Positions 1 through 9,823 are shown, numbered from the stretch's first letter. The stretch is 46,891 nucleotides of DNA from Pseudomonadota bacterium (GCA_039196715.1 JBCCUP010000032.1:1-46891); one strand, 5' to 3'. Notes: generated by a model from the letters alone, not told the origin. A program made the numbers and translations.

Positions 1-219
1 CACGCCACAGCGGGTGCACGTGTTGCACGGCCACTACGGCTGCTGAAAAATGTGACGCCAGTCTACCCCGGTCCGCCCGGCAGCGGTGGAGACGTCCCCG
101 GTGGCTTGCTACTCTAAGCGGCTTGCCGAACGAACCTGTCCGCGCAGTGCGTACCCGGGCCGACAACCCACCATGGCTGCACGGGTAGGCCGCTCAGCCA
201 ACCGAAATCGGAGCCTTCC

Positions 220-2073
220 ATGGCCGACTACCTCTCCAAGACCAGCACCCACGGGCGCAACATGGCAGGCGCCCGCGCCCTCTGGCGCGCGACGGGCATG
301 AAAGACGGTGACTTCGGCAAACCCATCATCGCGGTGTCCAACTCCTTTACCCAGTTCGTGCCCGGCCACGTGCACCTGAAGGACCTCGGCCAACTGGTCG
401 CCCGCGAGATCGAGGCCGCCGGTGGCATCGCCAAGGAGTTCAACACCATCGCCGTCGACGACGGCATCGCGATGGGCCACGACGGCATGCTCTACTCGCT
501 GCCGTCGCGCGAAGTGATTTCCGACGCAGTGGAATACATGGTCAACGCGCACTGCGCCGACGCGCTCGTGTGCATCAGCAACTGCGACAAGATCACCCCG
601 GGCATGCTGAACGCCGCCATGCGGCTCAACATCCCGGTGGTGTTCGTCTCGGGCGTGCCGATGGAGGCCGGCAAGGTGCAGTGGAGCGAGGGTGGCGAGG
701 TGCAGAAACTCGACCTCGTCGACGCGATGGTGCAGGCCGCCGACCCGAAGGTGTCCGACGAGGACGTGAACCGCATCGAGCGTTCGGCCTGCCCGACCTG
801 CGGCAGCTGCTCGGGCATGTTCACCGCCAACTCGATGAATTGCCTGACCGAGGCGCTCGGCCTGGCCCTGCCGGGCAATGGCTCACTGCTGGCCACGCAC
901 GCCGACCGCGAGGCACTTTTCAAGCGCGCCGGGCGCACCGTTGTCGAGCTGTGCCGACGGCGCTATCAGGACGATGATGAGTCGGTGCTCCCGCGCAACA
1001 TCGCCAACTTCCAGGCGTTCGAGAATGCCATGAGCCTCGACATCGCGATGGGGGGCTCAACCAACACCATCCTGCACCTGCTTGCCGCCAGTGAAGAAGG
1101 CGGCATCGGCTTCACCCAGAAGGACATCGACCGCCTGTCCCGCACCGTGCCGCAGTTGTGCAAGGTGGCGCCGAGCACGCACCTGTACCACATGGAAGAC
1201 GTGCACCGTGCCGGTGGCGTGCTTGGCATACTTGCCGAGCTCAACCGCGCTGGCCTGCTGCACGCCGACCTGCCAACCGTGCACAGCGCGAGCATGGGCG
1301 AAGCGCTGGCGAAATGGGACATCGCCGACACCGGCGACGACGAAGCACGCGCGCTCTACAGCGCGGCGCCGGGCGGCGTGCCGACGCAAGTCGCCTTCAG
1401 TCAGGAGCGCCGCTGGCCCGAGCTCGACACCGACCGCGAAAACGGGTGCATCCGCCGCGTCGAAAACGCCTACAACCAGGATGGCGGCCTCGCCGTGCTC
1501 TACGGCAACATCGCCGAGGACGGCTGCGTGGTCAAAACCGCAGGTGTCGACGAAAGCATCCACGTGTTCAGCGGGCCGGCGGTGATCTACCACAGCCAGG
1601 ATGACGCGGTGAAAGGCATCCTGGGCGGCAAGGTCAAGGCGGGCGACGTGGTGGTGATTCGCTACGAGGGGCCGCGCGGCGGACCAGGCATGCAGGAGAT
1701 GCTCTATCCGACGAGCTATCTCAAGTCGATGGGTCTGGGCAAGGCATGCGCGTTGATCACCGATGGCCGGTTCTCCGGCGGCACATCCGGACTCTCGATC
1801 GGCCATGCCTCACCGGAGGCGGCACAGGGCGGCGCGATCGGTCTTGTCGAAACCGGCGACATGATCGACATCAACATCCCCGAGCGCAGCATCAATGTGC
1901 GCGTGGAGGACGCCACGCTGCAGGCGCGCCGCACAACCATGGACGCTGACCCGAACGGCTGGCGGCCGGGCGAGCGCCCGCGTAAAGTCACGCAAGCCCT
2001 GCGCGCCTACGCGTTGTTGAGCACGTCGGCGTCTCGCGGTGCCGTGCGAGACGTGTCTCAGATCGAGAGCTGA
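220..2073 (+). CDS. ilvD: Dihydroxy-acid dehydratase
   Basis: Converts 2,3-dihydroxy-3-methylvalerate and 2,3-dihydroxyisovalerate to the 2-keto acids in isoleucine/valine synthesis; cytoplasmic Fe-S enzyme. The 617-residue protein is full length for the family. It carries the NCDKITPGM signature (Cys122, with Lys124 as the expected modified metal-ligand Lys) and the [10 protein letters not shown] signature (Cys197), both expected in the cluster/Mg site, plus the C-terminal [10 protein letters not shown] motif. The ATG is preceded by a GGAG-like sequence about 8 bases upstream. It stands alone and is convergent with the GNAT gene. A weak possible promoter (TTGCAC at 23-28, AAAAAT at 46-51, 17 bp spacer) lies upstream. 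Confidence 0.97.
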   Translation: MADYLSKTSTHGRNMAGARALWRATGMKDGDFGKPIIAVSNSFTQFVPGHVHLKDLGQLVAREIEAAGGIAKEFNTIAVDDGIAMGHDGMLYSLPSREVISDAVEYMVNAHCADALVCISNCDKITPGMLNAAMRLNIPVVFVSGVPMEAGKVQWSEGGEVQKLDLVDAMVQAADPKVSDEDVNRIERSACPTCGSCSGMFTANSMNCLTEALGLALPGNGSLLATHADREALFKRAGRTVVELCRRRYQDDDESVLPRNIANFQAFENAMSLDIAMGGSTNTILHLLAASEEGGIGFTQKDIDRLSRTVPQLCKVAPSTHLYHMEDVHRAGGVLGILAELNRAGLLHADLPTVHSASMGEALAKWDIADTGDDEARALYSAAPGGVPTQVAFSQERRWPELDTDRENGCIRRVENAYNQDGGLAVLYGNIAEDGCVVKTAGVDESIHVFSGPAVIYHSQDDAVKGILGGKVKAGDVVVIRYEGPRGGPGMQEMLYPTSYLKSMGLGKACALITDGRFSGGTSGLSIGHASPEAAQGGAIGLVETGDMIDINIPERSINVRVEDATLQARRTTMDADPNGWRPGERPRKVTQALRAYALLSTSASRGAVRDVSQIES

Positions 2074-2076
2074 AAC

Positions 2077-2090
2077 ACGGCGACAGCCGT
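2077..2090 (+). terminator. Short hairpin after ilvD
   Basis: ACGGC-GACA-GCCGT forms a 5-bp stem with a 4-base loop, starting 4 bases after the ilvD stop codon, between two convergent genes. There is no U-run, so it is only a weak candidate for 3'-end formation. Confidence 0.25.
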
Positions 2091-2253
2091 CCGTTTGCGG
2101 TGCGCACACACGCCACCCAGACCGGTCCGACATGGCAGGCGGGAGGGCCGACGCCCACCGGTGTCGCGCCGGGCTTGCCGCGTGTCGAACACAGCCTCCC
2201 GCCTCGGCCACGACCGCTCGAGCTGCGCCAGTTGACGATGCGTGCCGCGCGCC

Positions 2254-2853
2254 TCAGTCACGCGGCCGCTCGAGCAGGAACCGCAGGTGCACGGAGACCG
2301 TCGACCATTCGCTTGCGATGATCGAATACACAGCGGTGTCACGCACGGTGCCGTTGGCCATGATCATGTGGGAGCGCAGCACGCCGTCGAACTTGGCACC
2401 GAGTCGTTCAATCGCGCGTCGGCTCTGCCCGTTCAGGACATGCGTGCGAAACTCCACTGCGATGCAATCGAGATGCTCGAACGCGTGCCGCAGCAGCAGC
2501 CACTTGCACTCGGTGTTGAGCGGGGTTCGCTGCACTGCAAGACGACACCAGGTGGAACCGATTTCCACCCGCCGCGCGTGCGCGTCGATGTTCATGTAGG
2601 TGGTCATGCCAACCGCCCGTCCGGTGCGGGCGTCGATCACGGCAAAAGGCAGCATCGTCCCAGCCGCCTGCAACGCCAGTCGCCGATCGATCTCGGCGTC
2701 GATGCCGTCCGGGTCGGGCACCGTGGTGTACCAGAGCCGGTGCAGTTGGCCGTCACGCGTCGCCGCGCGCAGGTCATCAGCGTGCTCATGGGACAGGGGT
2801 GCTAACTGTGCGTGGTCTCCCTCCAGGGTCAGCGGTGCAATCCACGGTGTCAC
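2254..2853 (-). CDS. GNAT-family N-acetyltransferase
   Basis: A 199-residue protein of the RimJ/RimL-type GNAT group, which transfers acetyl from acetyl-CoA to an amine; the substrate cannot be told. It shows the typical order: an N-terminal 'hLxPLSxeH' strand, a central PFAVIDARTGRAVGMTTY strand pair, then a TECKWLLLRHAFE helix and an ERLGAKFDGVLR end motif as in ribosomal-protein/alanine acetyltransferases. I chose the GTG at 2853 because AGAGGA lies about 9 bases upstream; a longer reading frame would add a non-conserved Arg-rich extension. It follows the boxR-type gene on the same strand with a 130 bp gap and is probably a passenger of that unit. Confidence 0.85.
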   Translation of the reverse strand: MTPWIAPLTLEGDHAQLAPLSHEHADDLRAATRDGQLHRLWYTTVPDPDGIDAEIDRRLALQAAGTMLPFAVIDARTGRAVGMTTYMNIDAHARRVEIGSTWCRLAVQRTPLNTECKWLLLRHAFEHLDCIAVEFRTHVLNGQSRRAIERLGAKFDGVLRSHMIMANGTVRDTAVYSIIASEWSTVSVHLRFLLERPRD

Positions 2854-2983
2854 GGTGTCGGTCCTCTGGCGTGTCACCCCGGAGTGTGAAAGCCGTTCGC
2901 CGCCGACACAAGCGTGCTGTACCAACGGGGAATCGGAGCGGCGCGGCGCGGCGGCCAAGCGGCACCGGACGCGTCACGGTCGC

Positions 2984-3841
2984 TCAGTCCGTTGCCGGAG
3001 CGCTCCACCCTGCGAGCTCAACCAGGGTCACCAACTCGCGTAGGCTGTCGGCAGGCGACCCGCGTTCGGTGTCCAGCGTGCGCTCGGCTTGTGCGTAGAG
3101 CGGCTCGCGCTGCCGCAAGAGCGTCACCAGCGCGTTCATCGCCGCCGGATGACCGGCCATCGGCCGTGTATCGCCCTGCAGCCGCACACGCTCCATGTGT
3201 GAATGCGCGTCGGCGCGCAACCAGACTGTCTGGCAGCGTGCGCGCAAGACCGCGTAGGTGCCGTTGTCGGTCACCACGCCGCCCGCCACCGCGACCACGG
3301 CACGGTCGGTCGAGTCGATGAAATCGAGCAGTGCCGCGCGCTCGATTTCCCGATAGCCCTCCTGCCCGTAGACGGCCATCACGTCCGACGTGCTGAGGCC
3401 GCTGCGCTCGGTGATCAACGCGTCGAGTTCAACGAAATCGCACCCGAGGCGCGCCGCCAACCCCTGCCCCAGCGTCGACTTTCCCGCGCCGCGCAAGCCG
3501 ATCAGAGCAATGCGTTGCGCCCGCGCTGCCGCCGTGGACGCCGCGTACAACTGGTCGAGCACACTCTTCCGCAACGCGGGTTCTGCCTCGCGAAAGGCCC
3601 GTGCGAGTTGCCAGGCATCACTGTCCTGTGCCGGCGCGTCGACGAAGGCCCCCACCGTGCAGTCCAGCGCCAACGCGATCTGCCGGAGCACACTGATGCT
3701 GGCGTTTCCGCTACCGAGTTCCAACTGGGCGAGATAACGCTGCGAAACGCCGGAGCGCTCAGCCAGAACCCGACGCGAGTAACCAAAACGTTCACGCCGC
3801 TCACGCACGCGAAGGCCCACTGAAGCGACGTAGTCTGCCAT
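2984..3841 (-). CDS. boxR: BoxR/BzdR-type regulator (XRE HTH + shikimate kinase-like domain)
   Basis: 285-residue fusion of an XRE helix-turn-helix domain (about 9-62; recognition helix near VSQRYLAQLE) with a shikimate-kinase-like P-loop domain (Walker A GLRGAGKST, residues 115-123). In the BzdR/BoxR family this kinase-like domain senses benzoyl-CoA and the HTH represses the benzoate operon. The ATG at 3841 is preferred because GGAG sits 5 bases upstream of it. It lies 351 bp downstream of boxB on the same strand, which supports the role. The kinase fold alone could suggest aroK, but the N-terminal HTH and the location argue for a regulator. Likely autogenous repressor of the neighbouring box genes. 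Confidence 0.9.
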   Translation of the reverse strand: MADYVASVGLRVRERRERFGYSRRVLAERSGVSQRYLAQLELGSGNASISVLRQIALALDCTVGAFVDAPAQDSDAWQLARAFREAEPALRKSVLDQLYAASTAAARAQRIALIGLRGAGKSTLGQGLAARLGCDFVELDALITERSGLSTSDVMAVYGQEGYREIERAALLDFIDSTDRAVVAVAGGVVTDNGTYAVLRARCQTVWLRADAHSHMERVRLQGDTRPMAGHPAAMNALVTLLRQREPLYAQAERTLDTERGSPADSLRELVTLVELAGWSAPATD

Positions 3842-4192
3842 GTCATCTCCGACGCGCGCGGTCGGTTGTACACCGGTCATCGCCACCGTGTTGCCCCGCT
3901 GCGCATCCAACGGCTCGAAACACACGGGCGACTCTCGACGTCAGTCACGGCAGCGCGTGCGGCAGACGTCAGCCAGCGACATCGATCCACTGCTACCACA
4001 GCGGCACCGGTGCGGTATTGGCGCCCGCTGTCGATCGAGTCAGTACGCAAGCCAGGCAGGTTCAGGGTCGCTGCTGCGACCCTGGCGAGCCCGGAGGCAA
4101 GTACGCGCGTTGTCGGACGACGTCCACGAAGGCGATCGCATACGTCCGGATACCGTTGCAGCGGCTGCTGTTCTGTCGACACGCCCGGCTCC
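3842..4192. other. Spacer between boxB and boxR
   Basis: 351 bases without a convincing gene. The reading frames present have non-protein-like, Arg/Ser-rich translations. The SD for boxR (GGAG) is at its left edge. No clear promoter or palindrome was found in it, although a separate promoter for boxR would have to lie here. Confidence 0.5.
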
Positions 4193-5644
4193 TCACGCCA
4201 TGTGCAATTGCACGTATTCGAAATCACCGGGCTTGTTGTCGACACCGACGCGCGGCGGTGCAATCCAGCCCGCGTAGTGCCCAGGCCGGAACTCGGGCAC
4301 CATCAGGGACTCGATATAATCTCGGTCCCCGCTGGAGGGCAACCAGTCCTCGGCTCGGGATTGCCAGACCTCAGCGCCGACAAATTCGCCCTCGGGCGTC
4401 ACGTGTGCATCGCTGAACACCCCGATCTGCCGGTGAAAGCCCTGGTGCGGCAGGGCCAGCGTGAACGACACACCGCTCTTGGCAATCGCTGCGTTCCAGC
4501 GCTTGATACCGCCCGACGCGTCTTTGACGTAGTCGTCGCGCAGGCGCATGTTGATCGCCGAAAGCGCAGGCACGTCGCGCACCACGACCTCACCGTGTTC
4601 GATCTGGACGACCGGGTAGGTGTCACCGTGCAATCGGTGGTCATCATCGAGCTTGACCTCCTGATAGCGGCCCTTGATGCCAGCGTTGAATGCGTTCGCC
4701 GCATTGGTTGACACCTCGGCGCCGAAGAGGTCCAGCGACAGGCTGTAGTGCAGGTTCAGCTTCTTCTGGATCGTTGGCAGATCGATGACACCGAGTGCGC
4801 GTACCGCATTGATGTCATACGGGTCGTCGATACCGGCCTCGCGCATGGCTTCGCAGGTGCGTTGCACCACACGCCCCACCCCGGTCTCGCCGACGAACAT
4901 GTGGTGTGCTTCCTCGGTCAACATGAACCGACAGGTGCGGGAGAGAGGGTCGAAGCCCGACTGGGCGAGGCTCTCGAGCTGCATCTTGCCGTCACGGTCG
5001 GTGAAGTAGGTGAACATGAAGAAGGACAACCAGTCGGGTGTCGATTCGTTGAACGCGCCGAGCATGCGCGGTGCCTCATCCGATCCGGACTGGCGCCGCA
5101 ACAGGTCGTCGGCCTCCTCGCGTCCGTCCCGACCGAAGTACTTCTGCAGCAGGTACACCATTGCCCAGAGGTGGCGACCCTCCTCGACATTGACCTGAAA
5201 CAGGTTGCGCATGTCATAGAGCGAGGGCGCGGTCATACCGAGGTGTTTCTGTTGCTCGACCGAAGCCGGCTCGGTGTCGCCCTGGATGACCAGCAGGCGG
5301 CGCAGCATCGCGCGGTACTCGCCAGGCACTTCCTGCCAGGCAGGCTCACCGGCGTGCTCGCCACAGGGCACCGTGCGACCCTCGACCTCCGGGGCGAGCA
5401 ACACTCCCCAGCGGTAGTCCGGCATCTTGACGTAGTCGAAACGCGCCCAGCCTTTGGGGTCCACGCTGACTGCGGTGCGCAGGTACACGAGGCTTTCCTG
5501 GAACTGCTTGGGAATCAGGTCGTTCCACCAGTTGATGTACCCCGGGTGCCATTTCTCGAGTGCCTTCAGGACACGTTTGTCTTTCGCCAGGCCAACGTTG
5601 TTGGGGATCAGCGTGTCGTAGTCGATCGCTTGCACACCGCTCAT
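4193..5644 (-). CDS. boxB: Benzoyl-CoA 2,3-epoxidase, oxygenase subunit BoxB
   Basis: Class I diiron epoxidase component that, with the reductase BoxA, O2 and NADPH, converts benzoyl-CoA to 2,3-epoxybenzoyl-CoA. The 483 residues match the family length. The expected diiron ligands are all visible: Glu125, Glu155-x-x-His158 (in NVEEGRHLW), Asp216 (TYFTDRDG) and Glu245-x-x-His248 (TEEAHHMF). The gene lies 45 bp downstream of boxC and is co-directional with the ligase, hydrolase and boxC, so it is probably in the same transcript. The reductase gene boxA, often adjacent in other genomes, is not in this window. Confidence 0.96.
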   Translation of the reverse strand: MSGVQAIDYDTLIPNNVGLAKDKRVLKALEKWHPGYINWWNDLIPKQFQESLVYLRTAVSVDPKGWARFDYVKMPDYRWGVLLAPEVEGRTVPCGEHAGEPAWQEVPGEYRAMLRRLLVIQGDTEPASVEQQKHLGMTAPSLYDMRNLFQVNVEEGRHLWAMVYLLQKYFGRDGREEADDLLRRQSGSDEAPRMLGAFNESTPDWLSFFMFTYFTDRDGKMQLESLAQSGFDPLSRTCRFMLTEEAHHMFVGETGVGRVVQRTCEAMREAGIDDPYDINAVRALGVIDLPTIQKKLNLHYSLSLDLFGAEVSTNAANAFNAGIKGRYQEVKLDDDHRLHGDTYPVVQIEHGEVVVRDVPALSAINMRLRDDYVKDASGGIKRWNAAIAKSGVSFTLALPHQGFHRQIGVFSDAHVTPEGEFVGAEVWQSRAEDWLPSSGDRDYIESLMVPEFRPGHYAGWIAPPRVGVDNKPGDFEYVQLHMA

Positions 5645-5689
5645 GTTGCTCTCCGTTCCAATGGCTTCGGCCGCGAAGCCGGTTGTCAG

Positions 5690-7351
5690 TTACACCCGTT
5701 CGGCGGCGTAGTCGCCGCGCACGCCGGTGCCATAGCGCTGCAACGCACCGTGTTCACCCGCGGCACTCGGGCGTTGAAAAATCCAGTTCTGCCAGGCACT
5801 CAAGCGCGCGAAAATGCGCGTTTCCATCGTCTCGGGGCCGACGAAGCGCAGATTGGCCTCCAGGCCGGTCAGCGCGTCGGGCGAAAAGCTTGCGCGCTCC
5901 TCGAGGAAGACCCTCACCTCGTCGTCCCAGTCAATGTCATCAAGCGCCCAGGTCACGAGACCGAGCGCGTCCGCAGCCGCCGCATCCAGCGGCTCACCGA
6001 GTGCCGCCTCGCAGGCCGAGAGGGCCTCGGGGCGACCGTGAAACCGGTTCTGCAACCGGGTCAGGCCGTGACCCATTTCGAGGCCGGCAAGGTTCAGTTG
6101 ACTGAGTTGCAGGCTGGCTTCGGGTCCGGGCATGTCGTCGAACTCACCGTCGGCCATGTACACCCGGTCGGCCGCCAGGGCGACCTCGGCAAACAGCCCG
6201 GCAAAGCAGGACCCGGGCTCCACCAGCGTGACCAGCGAGCGCGAGCTCACGTCGATGCGCTTGAGCACGCGGTGCCACAGCTGCAACGTCTCGTTTGCGA
6301 GCCAATCGGTGTCACGCCACGCCGCGCAGGCCTGCTCGTGCGCGAGCACGGCGTCGCCGTCGCCCACGCTGTGGAACACGAGTACGCCGATCTCGGGCTC
6401 GTTGAAGCGCAGCTGCAGCAGCGCGTCGTCCAACTCCCTGGCGCACCTGAGCAGCCAGTTCTGTTGCCCGGCACGGTGGAGCGCATCGAGGTCTTCAGGC
6501 ACCCCCTGGTCAGGCCCGGCCAGGTGGACGTGGGCAATGCGCTTGCTGCGCTCGATCTTCACGCGCACCGTGCTGTAGCGCAGCGAGCCGTCGTCTTCGA
6601 TGTCGCGGTGCAACGCGCCGAGCGCAATGCCGGGTCGGTCACCGCGCGGTGGGCTGTCCACGGCGAAAGCGGCGGCACACTCGGCCAGACGTGCTTCGAA
6701 CCGACTGTTGCGTACACACTCATCCACCAGCCGCCAGTCGACCGCCCGCTGCCCCTTGACCCCCTCCTCTGCCGTACAGAAGGCGTCAGCGAGGTCCCGT
6801 CGGACCCGACGTTTGTCGGTCAGGCGCGTCAGGCCGCCGGTGCCGGGCAACACTGCCAGCAGCGGCACCTCAGGGAGCGACACCGAGGAGTTGCTGTCGT
6901 CGGCGAGCAGGATGTGGTTGCAGGCAAGCGCCAGCTCGTACCCGCCGCCGGCACAGGAACCCTGCACGGCGCAGATCCAGGTCTGCCCTGACACCTCAGC
7001 TGCGGCCTCGAGCGCGTTGCGCGTCTCGTTGGTGAACTTGCAGAAGTTCACCTTGTGCTGGTGGCTCGCGCCGCTCAGCATGCGGATGTTTGCGCCAGCG
7101 CAGAACACCCGATCGCGCCCTGAGCGCAGCACCACCGTGCGTACCTGCGGCTGTTCAAAGCGCATGCGCTGGACGATGTCGGCGAGCTCGATGTCGACGC
7201 CAAGGTCGTACGAGTTGAGCTTCAGCTCGTACCCGTCGAACAAGCCGGCTGACTCGTTCACCCGCATCCACACCGTGGCGACGGGGCCATCGATATCGAC
7301 CGACCAGTGCCGGTAGGCCTCAGGCACCGTCTGAAATTCGATCCACTCCAC
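5690..7351 (-). CDS. boxC: 2,3-epoxybenzoyl-CoA dihydrolase BoxC
   Basis: Ring-opening enzyme of the aerobic CoA-dependent benzoate pathway; hydrolyses the epoxide to 3,4-dehydroadipyl-CoA semialdehyde and formate. 553 residues, the long two-lobed form of the crotonase/enoyl-CoA hydratase fold characteristic of BoxC. The N-terminal lobe has the oxyanion-hole strand FCAGANIRML and the SCAGGGYELALAC helix (residues about 85-160); a second crotonase-like lobe follows (about 270-470). It is separated from the upstream hydrolase gene by 83 bp containing an AT-rich TTATAAA element, so an internal promoter is possible. Confidence 0.95.
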   Translation of the reverse strand: MEWIEFQTVPEAYRHWSVDIDGPVATVWMRVNESAGLFDGYELKLNSYDLGVDIELADIVQRMRFEQPQVRTVVLRSGRDRVFCAGANIRMLSGASHQHKVNFCKFTNETRNALEAAAEVSGQTWICAVQGSCAGGGYELALACNHILLADDSNSSVSLPEVPLLAVLPGTGGLTRLTDKRRVRRDLADAFCTAEEGVKGQRAVDWRLVDECVRNSRFEARLAECAAAFAVDSPPRGDRPGIALGALHRDIEDDGSLRYSTVRVKIERSKRIAHVHLAGPDQGVPEDLDALHRAGQQNWLLRCARELDDALLQLRFNEPEIGVLVFHSVGDGDAVLAHEQACAAWRDTDWLANETLQLWHRVLKRIDVSSRSLVTLVEPGSCFAGLFAEVALAADRVYMADGEFDDMPGPEASLQLSQLNLAGLEMGHGLTRLQNRFHGRPEALSACEAALGEPLDAAAADALGLVTWALDDIDWDDEVRVFLEERASFSPDALTGLEANLRFVGPETMETRIFARLSAWQNWIFQRPSAAGEHGALQRYGTGVRGDYAAERV

Positions 7352-7430
7352 GGCTACCCCACTGCGTCCGGTTGATGTGCTTTATAACACACGCCTACGC
7401 GGGGAATCCTGGCCTAAAACCCCTCAATGA

Positions 7431-7444
7431 TGCATTATGACGCA
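7431..7444 (-). promoter_or_regulatory. Candidate BoxR-type site upstream of boxC
   Basis: TGCATTATGACGCA fits TGCA-N6-TGCA with one mismatch. It overlaps the hydrolase stop codon and lies 80 bp upstream of the boxC start. A TATAAA-like element follows at about 7381-7387 (minus-strand reading). The related BzdR regulator is reported to bind TGCA-containing operators; the assignment here is inference. Confidence 0.3.
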
Positions 7445-8253
7445 CATTCAGTCAGGAATCGGGCAATGAGCGCGCCTGTCAGATCGGGGTGCTCCAGGTG
7501 AGGGTGGTGCCCACAGGCGTCCAGCAGGTGGGTGTCGACGCGGCCGGCGCACGCCGCGAGCACCTCGAGCTGTCGTGTCGAGCCATACGCGTCGTCGGCC
7601 CCCTGCAACGCGAGCATCGGCAACCGGATACCCGGTAGGCGCACCTGCAGATCGCCGACCGCAAAGTCGGGGTCTGTCCAGGCCCCGTGCCAACCGCTGA
7701 ACAGGGTGTCGACATCCCGGTGGTAGCCCACAAGCCGCGTGCGCAGCCCGCCAGCCCGGTAGCGTTGCCCGGTGTCGCGAATCGCCGCCAACTGCTCGGG
7801 CTCGGTGAAGAAATGCGGCGCCATGAGCACCAGGCCAACCAGCCTCGGGTCTGCCCGGCCGGGGCCCCCGGCGTACGCCGCCGCAACAGATCCGCCGTCA
7901 CTGTGGCCAAGCAACACCGCGCGGTCGATACCAAAGGCATCGAGCACCGGTGCGACAGCGCTGTCGGCCTCCTGCTGCAGGTAGTCAGCTGACCACGGCG
8001 AACGTCGCGCGTTCGAGAAGCCGTGGCCGGCGCGGGACCACGCCAGCACACCCCAGCCAGTGGCCTGCGCCAGGGCGGCCGGAAAACGGCGCCAGAGCGC
8101 CACCGAACCCAGGCCCTCGTGCAGCAGGAGCACGGTCGGCGCCCCCGAACCGGGGTTGGCCCCCCACGCCTGGCACTCGACGAAGACGGGGCCGCCCACC
8201 TGGCGCAGCGTCACCCGCGACGGGGCGTCGCCGACCGGCCAGGCGAACCCCAT
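7435..8253 (-). CDS. Alpha/beta hydrolase of the box cluster
   Basis: 272-residue alpha/beta-hydrolase with an HEGLG oxyanion motif near residue 45, nucleophile elbow GHSDGG (Ser118), an acidic GADDAYGS segment (Asp220/221) and a C-terminal GHHPHLEHP histidine (about 249). Its ATG follows the ligase stop codon after a single base (TGACATG), so translation is coupled to benzoate-CoA ligase. Similar hydrolases occur in other box clusters; a role in hydrolysing a CoA ester or a dead-end intermediate is plausible but not shown. Cytoplasmic; no signal peptide. Confidence 0.88.
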   Translation of the reverse strand: MGFAWPVGDAPSRVTLRQVGGPVFVECQAWGANPGSGAPTVLLLHEGLGSVALWRRFPAALAQATGWGVLAWSRAGHGFSNARRSPWSADYLQQEADSAVAPVLDAFGIDRAVLLGHSDGGSVAAAYAGGPGRADPRLVGLVLMAPHFFTEPEQLAAIRDTGQRYRAGGLRTRLVGYHRDVDTLFSGWHGAWTDPDFAVGDLQVRLPGIRLPMLALQGADDAYGSTRQLEVLAACAGRVDTHLLDACGHHPHLEHPDLTGALIARFLTECAS

Positions 8254-8254
8254 G

Positions 8255-9808
8255 TCAGCCGGCGTTGTCGCGCAACTTGAAGCGTTGAATCTTGCCCGTT
8301 GGCGTTTTCGGCAAGGCGTCGACGAAGGCGACCCAGCGTGGGTATTTCCACTTGCCCACCACCGCCTGCACGTGCGCCTTGAGTGTCTCGACCATCGCCG
8401 CGTCACCGCGGTGTCCCGGCTCGAGCACGACGAAGGCCTTGGGCTTATCGAGATCGTCATCGTCGCGCGCGGCCACGACCGCGCACTCGAGCACCGCGTC
8501 GTGTTCGATGAGCGCCTGCTCGACTTCGAAGGGCGCGACCCAGATCCCCCCCACCTTGAACAGGTCGTCGGTGCGGCCGCAGTACACCAACCGTTGACCG
8601 TCGCGTTGGTACTTGTCACCGGTGCGCGTCCACCGGCCTTCAAACGTCGCACGGTTCTTCTCGCGCAGCTGCCAGTACCCCTCGGACGCCGACGGGCCAT
8701 CGACGAGCAACTCGCCGATTTCACCGTCTTGCGCCTCGTGCCCCGCGTCGTTCACCAGCTTCAGCGTGTAGCCGGGCACCGCCTCGCCGGACGCACCGTA
8801 GTCCACCGCGCCGGGCCGGTTGGATAGAAAGATGTGCAGCATCTCGGTCGAGCCCACACCGTCGAGGATGTCGGTGCCGACCAGGTCACGCCACCGTCGA
8901 CCGATTTCGGCTGGCAGGGCCTCACCCGCCGAAATGCAGCAGCGACACGGTGGCAGCGCCTCGCCGCGCTGGGCCAGCGTGCTGAGCAAGCCGGCATAGA
9001 GTGTTGGCACGCCGCAGAACACCGTGGGTTCGTACGCCCGCAACGCATCGATGACCACCTCGGGCGTGGGTCGACCCGCCAGCAGGTAGCTGGTCGCACC
9101 CACGGAGAGTGGGAAACTCATGGCGTTCCCTAGCCCATAGGCAAAAAACAGCTTGGCTGCCGAGTACACCCTGTCCGACGCGTCGATCTGCAGCACCTCG
9201 CTCGCGTAGGTCTCGGCGGTGGCCCTGAGGCTGCTGTGCAGGTGCCGAACGCCTTTGGGTTGCCCGGTCGATCCACTGGAATACAACCAGAACGCGGTCT
9301 CATCGGCACTCGCCGAGACACAGCCGGACGGCGCAGACGCCGACAGCGCCGCACCGAAATCGACGGCGCCCGCCACGCTTTCGTCCGAGGGACCGATCAC
9401 ATAGACCGTCTCGACCGTCGGGTGGTCAGCCAAAAACGGCGCGATCAGCGGCAGCAAGGGGGCCGAGACAAAGACGGCACGCGCCCGTGAATCGGCGAAG
9501 ATGCCCTCGTAGACCGGTGTCGCGAGCAGGGTGCTCACCGGGACGGGAACCACTCCGGCTTTCAGACACCCCCAGAAGATCAGCGGGAACTCGATCTGGT
9601 CCAGCACCAGCATGATCGCGCGTTCTTCGCGCCGCAGCCCGCGCTCCCGCAACAGGCTCGGCACCCGATCGCTCTGCTCGGCAAGCTCTGCATAGCTCAG
9701 CTGCCGTTGTGCCCCGTCGATCTCGACAAACGCCGGGTGCGAGGCCCGCTCGCCACCGCGGTGCCGGTCAACAAAATGGGTTGCTGCATTGCCGTCGGTC
9801 TCGTGCAT
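8255..9808 (-). CDS. Benzoate-CoA ligase
   Basis: ANL-superfamily acyl-CoA synthetase of 517 residues that activates benzoate with ATP and CoA, the entry step to the box pathway. Visible motifs: AMP-binding P-loop YSSGSTGQPKG (176-186), VGSTEMLHIF substrate/AMP segment, TGDKY, the GRTDDLFKVGG hinge and the catalytic lysine in PTGKIQRFK (Lys506). FFAYGLGN and SAGEALP are typical of the benzoate/4-hydroxybenzoate ligase branch. The ATG is preceded by a strong GGGAGG. It is the first gene of the minus-strand box unit, with a palindrome immediately upstream of its ribosome-binding site. Confidence 0.94.
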   Translation of the reverse strand: MHETDGNAATHFVDRHRGGERASHPAFVEIDGAQRQLSYAELAEQSDRVPSLLRERGLRREERAIMLVLDQIEFPLIFWGCLKAGVVPVPVSTLLATPVYEGIFADSRARAVFVSAPLLPLIAPFLADHPTVETVYVIGPSDESVAGAVDFGAALSASAPSGCVSASADETAFWLYSSGSTGQPKGVRHLHSSLRATAETYASEVLQIDASDRVYSAAKLFFAYGLGNAMSFPLSVGATSYLLAGRPTPEVVIDALRAYEPTVFCGVPTLYAGLLSTLAQRGEALPPCRCCISAGEALPAEIGRRWRDLVGTDILDGVGSTEMLHIFLSNRPGAVDYGASGEAVPGYTLKLVNDAGHEAQDGEIGELLVDGPSASEGYWQLREKNRATFEGRWTRTGDKYQRDGQRLVYCGRTDDLFKVGGIWVAPFEVEQALIEHDAVLECAVVAARDDDDLDKPKAFVVLEPGHRGDAAMVETLKAHVQAVVGKWKYPRWVAFVDALPKTPTGKIQRFKLRDNAG

Positions 9809-9823
9809 TCACCCTCCCTGCCC

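Noticed and set aside
1-219. Partial gene at the left edge
   Set aside because: No frame entering from the left edge shows protein-like composition; only a weak promoter-like pair upstream of ilvD was seen.
2984-3841. Annotation as shikimate kinase aroK
   Set aside because: An N-terminal XRE helix-turn-helix and the position next to boxB make a BoxR/BzdR-type regulator far more likely than a biosynthetic kinase.
4202-4213. Perfect palindrome GTGCAATTGCAC as a BoxR operator
   Set aside because: It lies within the last codons of boxB and its half-site spacing (2 bases between TGCA words) differs from the other candidates.
4748-6991. Long plus-strand open frame of 747 codons opposite boxB and boxC
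   Set aside because: It is the antisense shadow of two well-supported genes, a common artefact in high-GC DNA; its translation resembles no protein.
7381-7430. Firm promoter call for boxC from the TTATAAA element
   Set aside because: No acceptable -35 hexamer lies at 16-18 bp, so only a possible internal promoter is mentioned.
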